The position numbers and the translations under genes were made by a program. This document shows positions 57,687 through 64,000 of a DNA stretch of 64,000 bases, in pieces. The first letter of the stretch is position 1, and each line of letters begins with the position of its first letter. The stretch lies in contig NW_022651109.1 in assembly GCF_004027225.2 (NCBI RefSeq), positions 1 to 64,000 of the forward strand. Reading direction: 5' to 3'. Source of the DNA: Strigops habroptila. Lineage: Eukaryota > Chordata > Aves > Psittaciformes > Psittacidae. The notes below the pieces were generated by a model. The model was not told the origin of the DNA. It saw only the letters and a program-made list of their open reading frames with translations, and ran no database searches.

Positions 57687-60600
57687 ATGGGGCCTCCTCG
57701 GACCTTCCTCCTCTGGGCTTGGCTCCTGCTCCACTGTGGTGAGTCCTATTTGGCCAAAATCCCTCATTTTCTCCCCAAATTCCCTCCCCCCACCCCCAAA
57801 TCTGGTCTTTTCCACCCCAAATTTGCCTTTTCCACCTCCCCTTTTCCTTCTCCAACCCCCAAGTTGGTCATTTTCCACCCCAAATCCCCTTTGGAATGAG
57901 CAACCACGAGGGCTCAACCCCTATACAAGCCCTTGGAGAATCCCCATCCCTTACATCCTCCCATGGACATGGTCATAAGGCAGGGAAGAGCTTCACTGGG
58001 TGGAAGGAGAGCAAATCCAGTCGGGAATTCCACCTCCTTGGCCGCCAGAAGAAGCTGCCTCAGGCTGTGGTGGCTTCTCTGGTGTCTCGTAAGGGGTTGG
58101 GCCGTTGTTCATGGAGCTCCTGGTGTCATTCCAGGGGCAGATCCATCAATCCCAAGTGGATCCAAGCTCTGCCTTGGGGTGCGATGTGGACCTGGGAGAA
58201 CCTGCAAAGTGATGGAGAACGGGCCCAAGTGTGTCCCCTTGGCCTCATGCAAGGAAACCCGTTGTGGAGCAGGAACCCAATGCAAGATGGTCGATGGGTG
58301 GCCCAAGTGTGTCCCAGTCCCATCATGCCAGAACACCCACTGTGGAGCAGGAACCCAATGCAAGATGGTTGATGGGTCTCCAAAGTGTGTCCCATTACCT
58401 TCATGCCTCAACTTCCATTGTGGAGCAGGAACCCAATGCAAGATGGTCAATGGGTGGCCCAAGTGTGTCCCATTGCCCTCATGCAAGGACATCCAATGTG
58501 GAGCAGGAACCCAATGCAAGATGGTTGATGGGTCTCCAAAGTGTGTCCCGTTGCCTTCATGCCTCAACTTCCATTGCAAGACAGGAACCCAGTGCAAGAT
58601 GATGGATGGGTGGCCCAAGTGTGTCCCAGTCCCATCATGCCAGAACACCCATTGTGGAGCAGGAACCCAATGCAAGATGGTTGAAGGGTCACCCAAGTGT
58701 GTCCCATTACCTTCATGCCTCAACTTCCAGTGTGGAGCAGGAACCCAATGCAAGATGGTCAATGGGTGGCCCAAGTGTGTCCCATTGCCCTCATGCAAGG
58801 ACATCCAATGTGGAGCAGGAACCCAGTGCAAGATGGTTGATGGGTCTCCAAAGTGTGTCCCGTTGCCTTCATGCCTCAACTTCCATTGTGGAGAAGGAAC
58901 CCAATGCAAGATGGTCAATGGGTGGCCCAAGTGTGTCCCAGTCCCATCATGCCAGAACACCCATTGTGGAGCAGGAACCCAATGCAAGATGGTCAATGGG
59001 TGGCCCAAGTGTGTCCCATTGCCCTCATGCAAGGACATTCGTTGTGGAGCAGCAACCCAGTGCAAGATGGTTGATGGGTCTCCAAAATGTGTCCCATTGC
59101 CTTCATGCCTCAACTTCCATTGCAAGACAGGAACCCAATGCAAGATGGTCAATGGGTGGCCCAAATGTCTTCCAGTCCCATCATGCCAGAACACCCATTG
59201 TGGAGCAGGAACCCAATGCAAGATGGTTGATGGGTCTCCAAAGTGTGTCCCATTGCCCTCATGCCTCAACTTCCATTGTGAAGAAGGAACCCAATGCAAG
59301 ATGGTCAATGGGTGGCCCAAGTGTGTCCCATTGCCCTCATGCAAGGACATCCAATGTGGAGCAGGAACCCAGTGCAAGATGGTTGATGGGTCTCCAAAAT
59401 GTGTCCCATTGCCCTCATGCAACAACTTCCATTGTGAAGAAGGAACCCAATGCAAGATGGTCAATGGGTGGCCCAAGTGTGTCCCAGTCCCATCATGCCA
59501 GAACACCCATTGTGGAGCAGGAACCCAATGCAAGATGGTTGATGGGTCTCCAAAGTGTGTCCCGTTGCCTTCATGCCTCAACTTCCATTGTGGAGCAGAA
59601 ACCCAATGCAAGATGGTCAATGGGTGGCCCAAGTGTGTCCCATTGCCCTCATGCAAGGACATCCGCTGTGGAGCAGGAACCCGGTGCAAGATGGTTGATG
59701 GGTCTCCAAAGTGTGTCCCGTTGCCTTCATGCCTCAACTTCCATTGTGAAGAAGGAACCGAGTGCAAGATGGTCAATGGGTGGCCCAAGTGTGTCCCAGT
59801 CCCATCATGCCAGAACACCCATTGTGGAGCAGGAACCCAATGCAAGATGGTTGAAGGGTCACCCAAGTGTGTCCCATTGCCTTCATGCCTCAACTTCCAT
59901 TGTGGAGAAGGAACCCAGTGCAAGATGATGGATGGGTGGCCCAAGTGTGTCCCCAAGCCCTCGTGTCAGAACTTCCCATGCAAGGGAAGGACCCGTTGCC
60001 ACATGGTGGCCGGGAGACCCAAGTGTCTCCCCACCCCTTCGTGTCGCCTCTTCCGCTGTGAGGAAGGCATGAGGTGCAAGATGGTTGGGGGTTGGCCCAA
60101 ATGTGTCCACCTCGCCCCATCCTGCCACCTCATTCGCTGTCCCAAGGGGACCCAATGCAAGGTGGTGGATGGGTGGCCCAAGTGCGTGAGGAAACAGCTC
60201 TTCCAAAGGGAAGCTCCATCACCGCCAGGTCTCCAGAGGTCACCATCCTGCCACCAGCATCCTTGTCCTCAAGGGACCACGTGTAAGGTGCTCGATGGTT
60301 GGCCACAGTGTGTCCAAGCCAAGATGCCCTCAAGGAGACCTTCTTGTGGCGACATCCAATGTCCTAAAGGGACCACATGCAAGATGACCGATGGGTGGCC
60401 TCACTGTGTCCAAACCCAACCCACCTGCCAGAGCATCCAATGCCAGCAAGGAACCGTGTGCCACATGGTCAATGGTTGGCCACGGTGTGTCCCAACCAAG
60501 ATGTCCCCAACCCAACCATGCCAAGAGGTCCAATGTCCCAAAGGAACCTCCTGCAAGCTGATGGATGACCAACCGCGGTGCGTCCATAACCCACCTTCCT

Positions 60601-63600
60601 GTGAGGACATCCAATGCCAGCAAGGAACCGTGTGTCACATGGTTGACGGGTGGCCTTGGTGTGGCCCAATGAAGATCTCCCACCCATCAGTGGTCCACAA
60701 ACCGCCATCATGTCAAGAGGTCCATTGCCAGAAGGGGACCATGTGCAAGATGTTGGATGGGTGGCCCAAGTGTGTTGGACCTCTGCCTTCATGCAGGGAC
60801 ATCCAGTGTCCCAAAGACACCATGTGCCAGATGGTTGGGTCTTGGCCTAAGTGTGTCCATAACCCACCTTCCTGCAGCAGCTTCTGGTGTCCCAAAGGGA
60901 CCTCCTGCTCCATGGAGCGTGGTTGGCCTCGTTGTGTGCAGAAAGGGTTGGTCCATCACCAAGAAGCTTCTCCAGCTTGGGGTGGGACAAGGAAGTCTTC
61001 CAATGCACGGCCCATCCCAAAGCAACCACCAAAGATGAGGACAACGTGCGCTGAGGTGACGTGTCACCATGGGACCACATGTAAGGTGATGGATGGTCAA
61101 CCACAGTGTGTCCATCAGCAGCCATCCTGCCAGCAGATCCAGTGTCAGAAGGGAACCTCCTGTCAGATGGTTGATGGTTGGCCAAGATGCATCCAAGCCA
61201 AGACCTCCATTAGAAGACCTTCATGCATCGATCTCCACTGTCCCCAAGGTACCAACTGTAACATGGTCAATGGTCAACCCCAGTGTGTCCAAACCAAGAT
61301 GCCCCCAAGGCCACCTTCATGTAGTGACATCCAGTGTCCCAAAGGGACCACGTGTAAGATGCTGGATGGTCAACCCCAGTGTGTCCATCACCAACCTTCA
61401 TGCCAGGATGTCCAATGCCAGAGGGGAACCTCCTGTCAGATGGTTGATGGTTGGCCAAGGTGCATCCAAACCAAGACCTCCATTAGAAGACCCTCATGCA
61501 TCGATCTCCAGTGTCCCAAAGGGACCACGTGCAAGATGACCAATGGTTGGCCTCAATGTGTCCATCCCCAACCCTCCTGTAGTGATGTCCAGTGTCCAAA
61601 GGGCACCACCTGTAACATGGTCAGTGGGTGGCCTCAATGTGTCCATCACCAACCTTCATGCCAGGATGTCCAGTGTCAGAAAGGGACCACGTGTCAGATG
61701 GTTGATGGTTTGCCAAGATGCATCCAAGCCAAGACCTCCATAAGGAGACCTTCCTGCATCGATCTCCACTGTCCCCAAGGTACCAACTGCAACATGGTCA
61801 ATGGCCAACCCCAGTGTGTCCAAACCAAGATGCCCCCAAGGCCACTTTCATGTAGTGACATCCATTGTCCCCAAGGGACCATGTGTAAGATGCTGGATGG
61901 TCAACCCCAGTGTGTCCATCGGCAGCCATCCTGCCAGGAGATCCAGTGTCAGAAGGGGACCGTGTGCCAGATGGTTGATGGTTGGCCAAGATGCATCCAA
62001 ACCAAGACCTCCATTAGAAGACCTTCATGCATTGATCTCCACTGTCCCCAAGGTACCAACTGCAACATGGTCAATGGTCAACCCCAGTGTGTCCAAACCA
62101 AGATGCCCCCAAGGCCACCTTCATGTAGTGACATCCAGTGTCCCAAAGGGACCACATGTAAGATGCTGGATGGTCAACCCCAGTGTGTCCAGAACCAACC
62201 TTCATGCCAGGATGTCCAATGCCAGAAGGGGACCTTGTGCCAGATGGTTGATGGTTGGCCAAGGTGCATCCAAACCAAGACCTCCATAAGGACACCTTCC
62301 TGCAGTGACCTCCAATGTCCCCAAGGGACCACATGTAAGATGATGGATGGTCAACCACAGTGTGTCCACAACCAACCTTCTTGCCAGGATGTCCAATGTC
62401 AGAAGGGGACCATGTGTCAGATGGTTGATGGTTGGCCAAGATGCATCCAAGCCAAGACCTCCATTAGGGCACCTTCTTGCATTGACCTCCACTGTCCACA
62501 TGGGACCACATGTAAGATGCTGGATGGTCAACCACAGTGTGCCCACAACCAACCAACCTGCAGTGACATCCAGTGTCAGAAGGGAACCACCTGCAACATG
62601 GTCAATGGATGGCCACGGTGTATGCAACCCAAGATCTCCATCAGGAGACCTTCCTGCAGTGACCTCCAGTGTCCCAAAGGAACCACCTGCAACATGGTCA
62701 ATGGGTGGCCTCAGTGTGTCCATCACCAACCTTCATGCCAGGATGTCCAGTGTGGGAAAGGAACCTCCTGCCAGATGGTTGATGGTTGGCCAAGATGCAT
62801 CCACACCAAGACCTCCATAAAGAGACCTACATGCCGTGATCTCCACTGTCCCCATGGAACCACCTGTAACATGGTCAATGGTCAACCCCAGTGTGTCCAA
62901 CCCAAGATGCCCCCAAGGCCACCTTCATGTAGTGACATCCATTGTCCCCAAGGGACCACATGTAAGATGCTGGATGGTCAACCCCAGTGTGTCCATCATC
63001 AACCAACCTGCAGTGACATCCAGTGTCAGAAGGGAACCACCTGCAACATAGTTGATGGTTGGCCAAGGTGCATCCAAACCAAGACCTCCCTTATGAGACC
63101 TACTTGCAGCCACCTCCACTGTCCCAAAGGGACCACCTGCAACATGGTCAATGGGTGGCCACAGTGTGTCTATCACCAACCCTCCTGCAGTGACATCCAG
63201 TGTCCCAAGGGTGCCACCTGCAGCATGGTCAATGGGTGGCCTCACTGTGTCCAACCCAAGATCTCCATCAGGAGACCTTCATGCAGTGACCTCCAATGTC
63301 CCAAAGGAACCACCTGCAACATGGTCAATGGGTGGCCTCACTGTGTCCATCACCAACCTTCATGCAGTGACATCCAGTGTCCCAAGGGTGCCACCTGCAA
63401 CATGATCAATGGTTGGCCTCAGTGTATCCAAGCCAAGACCTCCATAAGGAGACCTTCCTGTAGTGACCTCCAATGTCCCAAAGGGACCACCTGCAACATG
63501 GTCAATGGGTGGCCTCACTGTGTCCAACCCAAGATCTCCATCAGGAGACCTTCCTGCAGTGACCTCCAATGTCCCAAAGGAACCACCTGCAACATGGTCA

Positions 63601-64000
63601 ATGGGTGGCCTCACTGTGTCCAACCCAAGATCTCCATCAGGAGACCTTCCTGCAGTGACCTCCAATGTCCCAAAGGAACCACCTGCAACATGGTCAATGG
63701 GTGGCCTCAGTGTGTCCATCACCAACCTTCATGCCAGGATGTCCAATGCCAGAAGGGAACCTCCTGTCAGATGGTTGATGGTTGGCCAAGATGCATCCAA
63801 ACCAAGACCTCCATAAGGAGACCTTCATGCATCGATCTCCACTGTCCCCAAGGGACCACCTGTAACATGGTCAATGGCCAACCCCAGTGTGTCCAAACCA
63901 AGATGCCCCCAAGGCCACCTTCATGTAGTGACATCCAGTGTCCCAAAGGGACCACGTGTAAGATGCTGGATGGTCAACCCCAGTGTGTCCATCACCAACC
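57687..64000 (+). CDS. Secreted protein of about 67 tandem four-cysteine modules (FOLN/FCGBP-microdomain-like), runs off the window
   Basis: Exon 57687-57738 encodes the signal peptide [17 protein letters not shown]. The next exon, from 58135, joins in phase and stays open to base 64000, about 1,955 codons with no stop and no intron. After a short lead it consists only of modules with spacing C-x4-C-x5-C-x8-C, usually followed by V or I. I count about 67 (the last is cut), all with four cysteines. Modules 1-24 are exactly 26 residues with K-M-V-(D/N)-G-(W/S)-P-K before the last cysteine. From about 60100 linkers vary between modules, mostly 27 or 32 residues per module. The spacing equals the microdomain before vWD domains in the neighbouring FCGBP-like genes and resembles follistatin N-terminal (FOLN) modules. 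The function is unknown; it is likely an extracellular, disulfide-rich fibre or mucus component. Confidence 0.85.
58167..60038 (+). repeat. Module block A: 24 modules of 78 bases, four-module higher-order repeat
   Basis: Exact 78-base units. The residues after the first cysteine define subtypes KDIQ, LNFH and QNTH. From module 5 they recur in the order KDI, LNF, QNT, LNF, a 312-base higher-order unit, with one position skipped. Very low divergence points to recent expansion or homogenisation. Confidence 0.9.
60039..61096 (+). repeat. Module block B: diverged modules with variable linkers
   Basis: About ten modules that share the cysteine spacing but differ in sequence. Linkers reach about 35 residues near 60960-61035, where a basic, proline-containing stretch separates two modules. 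This looks like the older, unhomogenised part of the array. Confidence 0.8.
61097..64000 (+). repeat. Module block C: three-module higher-order repeat of 273 bases
   Basis: Modules cycle among three types with fixed linkers: one ending [13 protein letters not shown] (32 residues), one ending [13 protein letters not shown] (32) and one ending PQCVHHQP (27), together 91 residues or 273 bases. Later cycles are mixed with [11 protein letters not shown] forms. All copies keep the frame. The array continues past the window. Confidence 0.88.

Noticed and set aside
58109-59956. A 615-codon open frame on the minus strand, and a 440-codon plus-strand frame at 58606-59928
   Set aside because: Both are shadows of the 78-base coding repeat: a unit length divisible by three keeps every stop-free frame open. 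Neither has conserved cysteines or a leader; the third plus frame does.
1-64000. Search for retrovirus-like or LTR elements, tRNA and rRNA genes
   Set aside because: No reverse transcriptase, envelope or LTR-like pairs, and no tRNA or rRNA features, were recognised; the only mobile elements seen are CR1 tails.

Overview
The window looks like avian, probably galliform, nuclear DNA from a GC-rich, minisatellite-dense region such as a microchromosome. The grounds are multi-exon genes with GT-AG introns, five fragments with the diagnostic 3' end of the bird CR1 LINE, and introns built mostly of short tandem repeats. I see no prokaryotic features, tRNA, rRNA, CRISPR array or retrovirus-like element.

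Layout. 1-2451 (+): the last three exons of an LGI-family gene, called LGI4. 2850-5384 (-): a small FXYD gene, called FXYD3-like, convergent with LGI4 as in human 19q13. 5385-7070: intergenic minisatellites. 7078-13127 (-): a secreted stand-alone NIDO-domain protein with a heptapeptide-repeat tail. 13160-14670: a long CCCATA-family repeat that inverts on itself. 15085 to about 33000, perhaps 35030 (-): an FCGBP-like (IgGFc-binding protein) gene with the N-terminal IgGFc-binding domain and seven vWD units. 36536-38975 (+): a second stand-alone NIDO gene. 41552-51031 (+): a second, shorter FCGBP-like gene with the same N-terminal domain and four vWD units. 51032-56640: intergenic, with a CR1 copy and several minisatellites. 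56675 to beyond 64000 (+): a secreted protein made almost only of about 67 tandem four-cysteine modules, still open at the window edge.

The exon models were built by hand from splice sites and reading phase. They stay in frame for both NIDO genes (about 400 and 272 codons), the minus FCGBP-like gene (about 2,940 codons from its second exon) and the plus FCGBP-like gene (about 1,713 codons).

How the genes may relate. From 7 kb onward the window is a cluster of secreted, disulfide-rich mucus or matrix proteins: two NIDO proteins, two FCGBP-like proteins and the module-array protein. NIDO followed by vWD-C8-TIL units is the layout of alpha-tectorin, here split into separate genes. The module of the last gene has the same cysteine spacing (C-x4-C-x5-C-x8-C-V) as the microdomain just before vWD domains in the FCGBP-like genes. 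I infer that it arose by amplification of that microdomain, and it is the most unusual item in the window.
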